Positions 20,803 through 30,987 of a DNA stretch of 64,000 bases are shown in pieces. The notes below the pieces were generated by a model. The model was not told the origin of the DNA and did not search any database. It saw only the letters and a list, made by a program, of their open reading frames with translations. Source of the stretch: Miscanthus floridulus. Lineage: Eukaryota; Streptophyta; Magnoliopsida; Poales; Poaceae. The stretch is taken from assembly GCF_019320115.1 (NCBI RefSeq), contig NC_089584.1, positions 99,373,792 to 99,437,791 on the forward strand, given 5' to 3'. A program made the translations under genes and the position numbers. Each line of letters starts with the position of its first letter. The stretch's first letter is position 1.

Positions 20803-21892
20803 GTTTGATCTAGGTTGTATGTTGTTTTGTTGATCTAGTAGTTTCAGTTGAAAAAGAGACTAGATGCTATGATAACAAAACGTAGTTTTTGCTTCATTAT
20901 TGTTACACTTGGTTGTAATGTTTACTATTCGTTGGTCTTCATATATGCTCCGCGGTGAGCATGTTTTTATGTCACTGTATATATATGTTTCCTCCGGTTG
21001 CTTTATTTTCTTTTATCCTTTATTTTATCGATTTGTTTCCATAAAATTTCATAGCAAAAGTTTTTCACATAAATAGCCAAGGGAAATATTTTAGTTATAA
21101 AGATGTAGCATTATGAAATACCTCCATTCCAAATTATAAGTCGTTTTGACTTTTTTTGGTTCATTCATTTTGCTTTGTATCTAGACATATTATTATATCT
21201 AGATGCATAACAAAATGAAAATGTACCAAAAAAGTCAAAGTGACTTATAATTTGGAACGGAGATTGTAGTTGCATTAAGATCATGCTCCATGGTTAAAAA
21301 ATGAAAACTTGAAGCTTGCGTCTATTTAATGGACATGCTTTTGGTAAAAATGATGATAAAATATTATGAAAAAAATTCTTTGATGTCTCGTTATAAATTT
21401 GAAAGTATTTTCTATTTCATTGTTATTTCACAAACAAATGATAAATAAATAGCTAACTCTTCATTGTTTTATAGCAATTTTGAAGTATTTGAAAACATTT
21501 GTTGTAGAGCATGGAAAAGTTGCTTTTTGGGACCAATGATCATCACCCTAGGTTCTGTAGGTCATTTTAAACATTCAACGAAGAGCTAGGAGACATCTTT
21601 TTTGTTATTAAAAAAACAATTAGTTCATATGATATTTACTCAAATCTTGGTTATTCTTGTTGCGAGAGCATATGCAAAGCTCAAAAACCATCCATTTAGT
21701 GAAAACTTAATCACATTCAACAAATACCGCAATTTTCATCCACTCAATAGAAGTTGAAATCTACTCCCTCCATCCTGAAATATTGTATTCTAGACATTCA
21801 CAAAATAATTAAGGTAGAGTGTAATAGACACATGTTCCTTCACTTAACTACCTAATCTATTGAAATCCAATTCTATTCTCCATCAGTGAGCA
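20803..21892 (+). repeat. Tandem array unit E
   Basis: Unit resumes after Sirevirus 1 with tttgatctaggttg, lacking its first 20 or so bases, and is otherwise complete, including the MITE at 21121-21266. Confidence 0.85.
21121..21266. mobile_element. Stowaway-like MITE in unit E
   Basis: TA at 21119-21120 and 21267-21268; same element as in units A, C and D. Confidence 0.8.
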
Positions 21893-22512
21893 ATCCGATA
21901 TATTTTGATCTAGGTTGTATGTTGTTTTGTTGATCCAGTAGTTTCAGTTGAAAAAGAGACTAGATGCTATGATAACAAAACGTAGTTTTTGCTTCATTAT
22001 TGTTACACTTGGTTGTAATGTTTACTATTCGTTGGTCTTCGTATATGCTCTGCAGTGAGCATGTTTTTATGTCACTGTATATATATGTTTCCTCTGGTTG
22101 CTTTATTTTCTTTTATCCTTGATTTTATCGATTTGTTTCCTTAAAATTTCACAGCGCTCAAAGTTTTTCTATACGAAATTCACATAAATTGTCGTGGCCT
22201 CGTGGGAAATATTTCAGTTATAAAGATGTGGCCTTATGAAATAGTTGCATTAAGATCATGCTCTATGGTTAAAAAATAAATGAAAATTTGAAGCTTGCGT
22301 CTACAGTTGCATGTCTATTTAATTGACATGGTTTCGGTGAAAGATGAAGAAATATTATGAAAAATTCTTCATTACAAATTCAAAAGTATTTTCTATTTCA
22401 TTTATATTTTGCAAACAGATGATAAATAAATAACTAACTCTTCATTGTCTCATAGCAATTTTGAAAGAATTTGAAGATATTTGTAGAGCATTGAAAAGTT
22501 GCCTTTTGGGAC
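21893..22512 (+). repeat. Tandem array unit F, left part; MITE-free
   Basis: This unit starts like the others but reads tatgaaatagttgcatt at 22236-22250, with one TA and no MITE, i.e. the empty target site. It is also more diverged (extra bases around 22150-22200 and 22290-22330). It ends at tttgggac, where Sirevirus 2 was inserted. Confidence 0.85.
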
Positions 22513-24144
22513 TGAAAGGATCTAACAATGCCTAGAGGGGGGGGTGAATAGGCGTATCTAAAAATTTACTGCAAACGCTAAGTTCAAATCTGTCAGCCAC
22601 TGTCGGAAGTCCCGACGTTTGGGTCGGAACTCCCGACGTTGTCAGAAGTTCCGGCGCAAACGTCAGCAGTTCCGACGCCTACGTGAACTACAAAAGCAGT
22701 GCCAAATTTAACTTTGCGGATAAATAAACTTACAACCTCACTTCCTAGTGGTTTGGTGAAGATGTTGGGTCACTCCCTTGACGCCGTAAAGCCTCCAAAC
22801 CGTAGATCGAGTCCAAACCCTAAAATGGAGATTTTGGAGACAAGGAGACAAACACAAACAAGTAATCTCAAGCAATCACAACAACAACAAGCACGCGGGA
22901 CACAAGGATTTATCCCGAGGTTCGGCAACCCCACAAAGGAGCTCCTACGTCCTCGTTGTTGAGGTGACCACTAAGGTCGGAGTCTTTTCCACCTCCTTGC
23001 CTCTCTCAAAGCGACCACAAAGGTCACTTGAGCTTTCCACTAAGAAATCGAAGGGTGATACAAACTTCCCAAGGCTCTTCCACAAGATGGAAGCTCTAGG
23101 GCAACGCCTAGCCGGCTAGGGGCAAAGCCCCAAGAGTAATAGACGCAAAATCAACCGGCTTGACGAAGAAATCAAGTGCTCAAGCTTTCCAAAGTGATGC
23201 TCTCACTTAATCCACTCTCCTTTTACTCAAAAACTAAGGGAATCGAAGATTGGAGCAAAGGGGGAAGGAGAGGGGTGCTTTAGTTGCTTGGGAGCTGTTC
23301 AGCACGAAGTGAGTCAACTGTGAAATGAGTCCGTAACGGTTAGAAGTGAAGAGAGGAGTATTTATACTCCGAGTGAAAATCCAACCGTTCAGATCTACGT
23401 CGGAAGTCCCGACGCAGATCCCGGGAGTTCCGACTACAATAGAAAACACTGTTCACATCGAGTCAGAAGTCCACGGGTGAAAGTCAGTGTCGGAACTCCC
23501 GGCAAACATCGGGACTTCCGACGGTCGGAACTCCCGACGATCGTCGGGACTTCCGACGTGCACAGTTAAACAAACAGCCAGCACTGCTGAGGCTAGGACT
23601 CCCGGCTTGGGTCAGGTCAGTGTCGGAACTTCCGGCGGACGTCGGGACTTCCGACGGTCGGAACTCCCGGTGAATGTCGGGACTTCCGACGTGCACAGAC
23701 AGCGAGCAGTCAGAAGCACAGGTGCCGGGACTCCTGGCTTAGGTCGGGACTTCCGACTGTCGGGAGTTCCGACTTACGTCGGGACTTCCGACACCGAAAG
23801 TCACAGAAAAATATTCTATGTGCTCGTGAAGTGCTAGAGTGACACACTATTGATTTTATTTAAATGCTTGAGCACTCTATCTTCCTCAGACCAACTAAAC
23901 TTGCATCCCTCTTTATAGTGCGGCGGATCCTAAACTCAAAAACAAAATTAAAACCTTTGGAGATCGTTTTGAATTCGTCCGCCTTTACAACTTCAAGAAT
24001 TGAGGGATACTATTTCATTTTTATCAACTCTTTGAATCTTTCATGGGACTAATAGCTGCAACATATCTCATTAAGATCACATTAGTCCCTAATTTGGATG
24101 TCATCAATACACCAAAACCCACATAGGGGGCAAATGCACTTTCA
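22513..24144 (-). repeat. 3' LTR of Sirevirus 2
   Basis: 1632 bp, TGAAAGGATC...CTTTCA in plus orientation. About 17 copies of a 15-base palindrome of the type gtcgggacttccgac or gtcggaactcccgac sit at 22596-22680 and 23399-23795. A TATA motif (minus strand gtataaatac) lies near 23360-23375, which places U3 to its right and R-U5 to its left. Confidence 0.92.
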
Positions 24145-24706
24145 ATCTCCCCCTTTTTGGTAATTGATTACAACCAACTTAGGCATTTATAGGAATGAAA
24201 GAATTTAAAGCTTTTTGAACCCCAAAATTTATGGAGAGCTCCCCCTTGATGTATGCATGAATTTGAATTTCAATTAGAATCATCTATACATGATTTGCAT
24301 ACACCGAGACGAAAGCTCCCCCTAAATTTTGCAATCCGTGGGGTGCAACAAGTGTGTGTGAACAAATAAGTATCGGTGAAAGGAGATGCAATATGACATG
24401 TTATTTCACACAACAAGTAAAAAGAAGTATGATGGCCAAGATTTCAAAGTAGAAACTTGAAGCAACATATGGCCATACAAAAAAAACATTCATCATGACA
24501 AGTAGAGATAAGCACAAGCAAATAAGATAGATTAAAACATAACTTATCCTACAATCATCCATCACACACATATAAATAGATAGTTGTCCATCACACGGTT
24601 GCCACCACACGACATAGTTCATACACGCTAAAGGTTTTAAAGTTCCAAAACATAAAGACCAACTAACTTATTACAATAAAAATCAAAGCCTAACACTCCC
24701 CCTTTG
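24145..24706 (-). other. Multiple polypurine tracts of Sirevirus 2
   Basis: Minus-strand purine tracts: aaaaagggggagat next to the LTR (24145-24157), and further ones at about 24238-24247, 24315-24323 and 24695-24706, each built on agggggag. The LTR-adjacent tract is the likely plus-strand primer. Repeated tracts between the env-like ORF and the LTR are an established Sirevirus feature. The rest of the stretch is non-coding. Confidence 0.8.
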
Positions 24707-24746
24707 TCAACAAGTGCCAAAAGGGGTAGGCCGCATGAGAAGCCAA

Positions 24747-26504
24747 CTACTCATCATCGTAGTCATCATCATCGCCTTCGTCACCTTCCTCACCATCGTC
24801 GTCGTCTTCATCATCTTCTTCCTCTTGATATTCCTCATCGTCTTCAGTTGCTTTCCCCTTGCCATGTGGGCGAGAAGAAGCATCATCGTCGTACGCCGCA
24901 CAAGCCTCATCATATAAAGCCAACGGATCACGAGGAGGCACAAATGGCGGCGGAGGAGAAGATACAATTCCTGCTTGTTGCTCCAATCGATATAGCCTCT
25001 CTTGCATGTCATGCTCATGCTGAGCACTAGCACAACACTGTCCAAACATGTAGGTCATTAGAAACTTGAACTTGCTGGGCTTCTTTCCGAAGGAGGACGA
25101 AGAGAGGGGCTCGTCACTGGATGACCGAGCAGCAGCAGCAGCAGCAGTGGTGGCAGCACCACGGCGAGAGCGAGAGCCCGAAGGACCTTTCCCTGGGGCA
25201 CAGGCTGCCTCAGCTTTTTCTTTTAGTTCTCTAGCAGCAATGATAGAGGTCTTGTTGGATATCTTGAGGACCTTATGCTCAGAATCATAGGGAAAACGGA
25301 TGCCAGATACATGCTCTATGATATGCATGATGTACGGTGCATAGGGCAGGTGCTTCACCGGATCCTCAGAAGCATCATGAATCTTATACCATATATAGCG
25401 GCTGATGGAGAACTTCTCAAACTCATCTCCAAATCACTGAAGCACCTTCTGTGAATCATCACGAAGAAAGGTGGAGTCACCTACCTTCGGATACAATATC
25501 TGTCTTAGGATGTTGTTCAGAACATAGTAATATGGCTTTAGAAAAGCAGTCTGTCCATCAGCCCTGTGGCCCTCAAGATACATATGTTGATATTCCTCCA
25601 AAGCAAGATCCTCATACTCAGTCAACTGATTTGCAGTCCGGTCACTGTGACCCAAACCAAGAAGGCGAGAGAAATTGACAAAGTCCACCTTATAGTGCTT
25701 GCCTTCCGTGGTCCAGTGAATAATGTCCACAGCACCGGTCTGGTCTCTCTCATGATGATAAGAAGCATAAAACTGACAAATCAGCTCATTGTTCCAATTC
25801 TTCCGAAACGCTAGTAGGTAAGACAGCCCCATTGATTGTATATCTCGAACCATCTGCTCCAGCTCGGGTTCCTTGTACTTGCCAAGATAATATGCATCAA
25901 TGCACTTCATCTGAAGAACAAGTGGCTCCTTCTTCTTCAAAAACTTCCGATAAAGAATGGAATCATAGAAATCATAATGGAAGGGGTGCCAGAAACGATA
26001 CTCAAGGCGGAGATCTTTCTCATCCTCTGCATATAGATTCCTTGCCCTATTGTACCGGATGTCCTTGACTCGGTGACGATAATCCACTGGAAGGGGAGGC
26101 GTCCATCCATCAGCCGGATTTGGAGCCATGGAGGGCTCCCTCATGACCGGCGACACATCGGTGAATGGAACAAGCTGAAATGTCCCCGGCGGACCACGAG
26201 TCGGGGTGCGAAGCGGTGGAACAGCAATGGTGCGTCTGGCACGATCCAGCGCTTCCTCTTCTTCATCAACCATCGGCTCAGCCCCAACAGGAGCAGGAGC
26301 TGGAGGAGGGGCAGCTACAGGAGGAGGAGCGGCAGCCGATGACCCCTGGTCACCACGGCCACGGCCACGGCCACGGGAAACACCAGCACCACCACGCGAG
26401 TAAGACGCCTTAGTGCGGCCAGGCGGCTTGGGAACAGCGGCACGATCTTGAGTCTTCTTGGAACGCTTTTCCCGATGGCGCGAGGGACTGCCACCACCCT
26501 CCAT
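24747..26504 (-). pseudogene. Env-like (third) ORF of Sirevirus 2, one internal stop
   Basis: A frame of 586 codons from the ATG at 26504 to a TAG at 24747, interrupted by one TGA at 25434-25436; the same frame stays open on both sides. The N-terminus is basic and low in complexity (RGRGRGRG, Ala/Pro-rich). The middle (DYRHRVKDIRYNRARNLY, FWHPFHYDFYDSILYRKF, SRLLGLG) resembles the plant putative transposon/env-like domain found after pol in Sireviruses. The C-terminus is an acidic Asp/Glu run. No clear signal peptide or membrane anchor is seen. The role of this ORF is not established; the name env-like reflects its position. Confidence 0.75.
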
Positions 26505-26594
26505 GGCTGCGAAGAATATGAAGGGGAACTAAGAAACAATACACGGAGACGCGAACGAGCATTGAGAAGTGAAGAAACATGAATGGAGAGGTCA

Positions 26595-26715
26595 TCCTAG
26601 GGTCGGGAGTTCCGGCTAAGGTCGGGACTTCCGACAGTCGGAAGTCCCGGCCTGACATCGGGAGTACCGACGGTCAGAACCGCCGACGGCCACCGGGACC
26701 TCCGACGCCCAAATT
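26595..26715. repeat. LTR-type palindromes upstream of the env-like ORF
   Basis: About seven 15-base palindromic units (for example gtcgggacttccgac, gtcggaagtcccggc), the same module as in the LTR, lie within 100 bp of the env-like start codon on its upstream side. Confidence 0.8.
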
Positions 26716-27228
26716 GACCATCCCATTCATGAGGCTTCAAAGCACAACACACATCCAAACAAGGGAGATAGAGGAGTAGAGAGGAAGAAAGAATAGAGGC
26801 AAAACAAGAGGTACATTGGAGTTAGGGTTCGACGCCACGGTAGTACCTTTGATCGAGAACGGAGGAGACGCAAAAGAACGAAATCGCAGGCGAGGAACCA
26901 ATCCACAAGCGCAAACACCTCCACCAAGGGAATCTTCTCCACACCAACTTCAAGTCCACAGCCGATCTGAGGAAACACAAGGGCACAGGGCGGTGGAGAG
27001 GGGTAGGGGCGGGTGGAGAGCGGAGCGGGACAGGGGGCGGACGGGACTACCGGTAGGAGGACCGGCAGGGCAGAGCGGGGAGGAGCGAGGGCGATGGTGC
27101 GATGGCGGCGGTGCGAGGAGTGATGGCGGCGGTGAAAGAGGGCGACGGGGTGAATGAGAGGATAAGTGACTGGGCCGGGTAAAAAGGAAACGGGCAACCA
27201 ACAGGCGTGGTCAAAAACGCAGATCTGC
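26716..27228 (-). other. GC-rich spacer between pol and env-like ORF
   Basis: This segment lies between two palindrome clusters. It is GC-rich on its right half (26980-27160) and carries no recognised domain. Open frames exist on both strands but look like composition effects. It may act as a promoter or splice region for the env-like ORF, or be captured DNA. Confidence 0.4.
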
Positions 27229-27345
27229 TCGGCGTCGGAACTCCTGGCTTACGTCGGGACTTCCGGAGGTCGGGACTTCCGGCGTTAGCCGGGACTTCCG
27301 GCCGTCGGGACTTCCGGCGAATGTCGGGACTTCCGACGCAGGAGA
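27229..27345. repeat. LTR-type palindromes downstream of pol
   Basis: About six units (gtcggaactcctggc, gtcgggacttccgga, gtcgggacttccggc, gtcgggacttccgac). Same module as in the LTRs and at 26595-26715. Confidence 0.8.
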
Positions 27346-27554
27346 AACAGAAAAACCCTCAGCCTGCACTCACACTGCTATGTGGGGCAAAAATACGATG
27401 GACACACACATTTTCATAAGGGACTAGATTTCATTCAACCATCACAAAGCAATAGTCACTTATGAAAATTACAAAAATAGATTTTGAAAATGACACACAA
27501 TGTTTTCTAAGTCTTTTCGCCTAACTAGATGAAACAAAATGTGTGTGCAAGGAA

Positions 27555-30500
27555 TCAAGCCACGTTACGAGAATCAATGATATTTAGTTCACTCCTCAAA
27601 GCACAAAATCTTGACTCATCTAGAGGCTTGGTGAAGATATCGGCTAATTATTTTTCGGTGCTCACATGATGAATGGCGATATCTCCTTTGGCTTCGTGGT
27701 CTCTCAAAAAATGATGCCGGATGTCTATGTGCTTTGTTTGAGAGTGGTTTACGGGGTTGTTTGCCAACTTAATGGCACTCTCGTTGTCACACAAAAGTGG
27801 AATCTTGGTTAACTCACATCCAAAGTCCTTTAGTGTTTGCTTCATCCAAAGTAGTTGGGCACAGCAAGCGCCGGCCGCCACATACTCGGCTTCGGCGGTG
27901 GACAAAGCAATGGAATTTTGCTTCTTAGAGCTCCAAGACACCAAGGAACGACCAATAAATTGGCAAGTTCCGGTAGTACTCTTTCGGGTTACTTTGCAAC
28001 CGGCATAATCCGAATCGGAATAGCCAAGTAACTCAAAAGTGGAGCCCTTAGGATACCACAAGCCAAGATTAGGAGTGTGCACTAAATACCGAAAAATTCT
28101 CTTAACGGCCATCAAATGACATTCTTTCGGATTAGCTTGAAATCTTGCACACATGCACACGCTAAGCATAATATCGGGCCTAGATGCACAAAGGTAAAGG
28201 AGTGATCCAATCATGGAGCGATATACCTTTTGATCGACGTCCTTTCCTCCTTGATCAAGATCAAGATGTCCATTGGTTGGCATGGGTGTCTTGATGGGCT
28301 TGGCCTTGTCCAAGTTAAACTTGTTCAACATGTCACTGGTGTACTTGGTTTGACTTATGAACGTGCCATCCTTGAGTTGCTTGATTTGAAATCCAAGAAA
28401 GAACTTCAACTCTCCCATCATGGACATCTCGAACCTATTTGTCATAATCCTACTAAATTCCTCACAAAAAGCCACATTAGTACTACCAAATATTATGTCA
28501 TCGACATATATTTGGCAAACAAAGATATCATTATTGACTTTGCGAGTAAACAAAGTAGCATCGGCCTTTCCTATCTCAAAACCTTGTTTGAGTAGGAAAT
28601 CCTTTAAACAATCATACCAAGCTCTAGGGGCTTGTTTGAGCCCATAGAGCGCCTTGTCGAGCTTGTAGACGTGGTTTGGATACTTGGGGTCTTCAAAGCC
28701 CGGTGGTTGCTCCACATACACCAACTCGGATAGGGGGCCATTGAGAAATGCACTCTTCACGTCCATTTGATATAACTTGAAATCATGATGGGCGGCATAG
28801 GCAAGTAGAATACGAATTGATTCTAGCCTAGCCACCGGTGCATAGGTCTCCCCAAAATCCAAGCCTTCAATTTGAGTGAATCCTTGAGCCACCAACCTTG
28901 CCTTGTTCCTTGTTACCACGCCATGCTCATCTTGCTTGTTGCGGAAAACCCACTTGGTTCCAATCACATTTTTCTTGGGTCTTTCCACCAAGGACCAGAC
29001 TTCATTCCGAGTGAAGTTATTTAACTCCTCTTGCATGGCTATCATCCAATCCAGATCATCAAGTGCCTCTTCCACCCTACGAGGTTCCAAAGGAGAAACA
29101 AACGAGTAATATTCACAAAAACTTGCTAAACGGGAACGTGTAGTTACCCCTCGTCGAATGCTCCCTAATATGTTATCAACGGGATGATCCCGTTGAATGG
29201 ATTGATGCACTCTAGGATGTGGCACTTGAGTTGATCTTTGGATAGGGCCATCATCATCATCATCATCACGGTCATGATTGATTGGAAGATCACAATCATG
29301 AGCTTGCGGAGGGTTGACTTCACTTCTTTCTTCATTGTTGAGCTGTGGTTGAGCTCGCTCATTGTTGACACCATCTTCATGAGATTGACCTTGTGCTTCA
29401 TTTGATCTGCCATCTTGATTATTTCTTGTTGCGAAGGCTTCACCATGTTCATTTGATGAAACATGATGAATGGTTGGATCAAGATCATTACGCACAACAT
29501 GGTCTTCATCTTCGTCTTCAACGGGCTTCACTTCACCAATAGCAAGCTTCTTGATTGCTTCATGTGGGGCTTCTTCATTACCTACATTCTCAACATTGAC
29601 TTGCTCTTTTTGAGAGCCGTCGGTTTCATCAAAAGTCACGTCTACCACAATTTCAATCAAACCGGTGGTTTTATTGAAAACACGATATCCATGTTCGTTA
29701 GTACCATAACCAAGCATGAAACCTTCATCAACCTTTGGTGCAAACTTAGAACTTTTGGATTTCTTGTTAAGTATGAAACACTTGGATCCAAAAACTCTAA
29801 AGTAGTGCACCTTAGGCTTTTTACCGGTTAGAAGTTCGTAGGCGGTCTTTTCTCTTATCTTGTGAAGATATAAGCGGTTGATGGCATGACATGCCGTGTT
29901 GACCGCTTCCGCCCAATAATTAGTTGGGGTCTTGTACTCATCCAACATTGCTCTTGCGGCTTCTATGAGCGTTCGGTTCTTCCTCTCCACAACACCATTT
30001 TGTTGTGGAGTGTATGGAACCGAAAACTCATGCTTGACTCCTTCTACATCAAGAAACTCTTCAATGTTGGTGTTCTTGAACTCCGTCCTGTTGTCACTTC
30101 TAACTCTCTTGATTTTGACATCAAACTCATTTTGGGCTCTTTTAGCAAACTTCTTGAAGATTCCTTGGACTTCACTCTTTTCACGCAAAAAGAATACCCA
30201 AGTGAAACGAGAATAATCATCAACAATTACAAAACCATATTTGTTACCACCAATGCTTATATAAGCGACGGGTCCAAATATGTCCATGTGAAGCAATTCC
30301 AATGGCCTTTCGGTTGTCACAACATTCTTGGCGGGATGTTTAGCTCCAACTTGTTTTCCCGCTTGGCATGCGCTACAAATCCTATCTTTCTCAAAAGAAA
30401 CATTTGTTAGTCCAAGGATGTGTTCGCCTTTTTGAAGTTTGGCCAAGTTCCTCATCCCAACATGGGCAAGTCAGCGATGCCATAACCAACCCATGCTAGA

Positions 30501-30905
30501 TTTTGCCATTAAACAAGTCTCGGGATTTACTCTATTTGATGTGAAATCAACTAGATAGAGTTTCCCCTTTAAATGACCCGTAAATGCAATAGAGGAATCC
30601 TCCCTTCTATAGACTTCCACACCCTTATCCGTAAAGAGACAATTGTAACCCATCTCACAAAGTTGTGAAACGGACAACAAATTGTATCTCAACGAATTCA
30701 CAAGTAAGACATTGGAAATGGAATTATCATTTGATATTGCAATTTTACCCAAACCGAGTACTTCACCTTTTCCATTGTCACCAAACACAATATTTCCACT
30801 TTGATCATGACTTGGTTGAAATGATGTGAACATGTCCTTCTCTCCGGTCATATGATTGGTGCATCCACTATCCAACACCCAACTTGTTCCACCGGAGGAA
30901 TATTC
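27555..30905 (-). pseudogene. Pol polyprotein of Sirevirus 2 (two in-frame stops)
   Basis: One frame, 30905 to 27555, about 1116 codons with two nonsense codons, at 30471-30473 (TGA, within GAG-pre-integrase) and 27648-27650 (TAA, 30 codons before the natural end). Domains in order: protease with LDSGCTNHM; integrase zinc region and core ([45 protein letters not shown]); reverse transcriptase with [24 protein letters not shown] and YVDD; RNase H with [16 protein letters not shown] and [12 protein letters not shown]. Catalytic motifs of RT and RNase H are intact. The enzyme set would make and insert cDNA in a complete element. The two stops are consistent with recent point mutation. Confidence 0.9.
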
Positions 30906-30939
30906 CTACAAAAACAAATTATGCTTTTGTTTTAGGTAC
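30906..30939 (-). other. Gag-pol junction segment of Sirevirus 2
   Basis: A 34-base minus-strand stretch, beginning GTACCTAAAA and ending TTTTTGTAG. Gag's frame ends inside it (TAA at 30919-30921), and the pol frame has a TAG at its very end (30906-30908). Cutting it out exactly would fuse gag to pol in frame. Confidence 0.5.
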
Positions 30940-30987
30940 CCAAAAAGATTTGGGTCCTAAGGGGTTAGTCACATAAAACTTGGGCAC

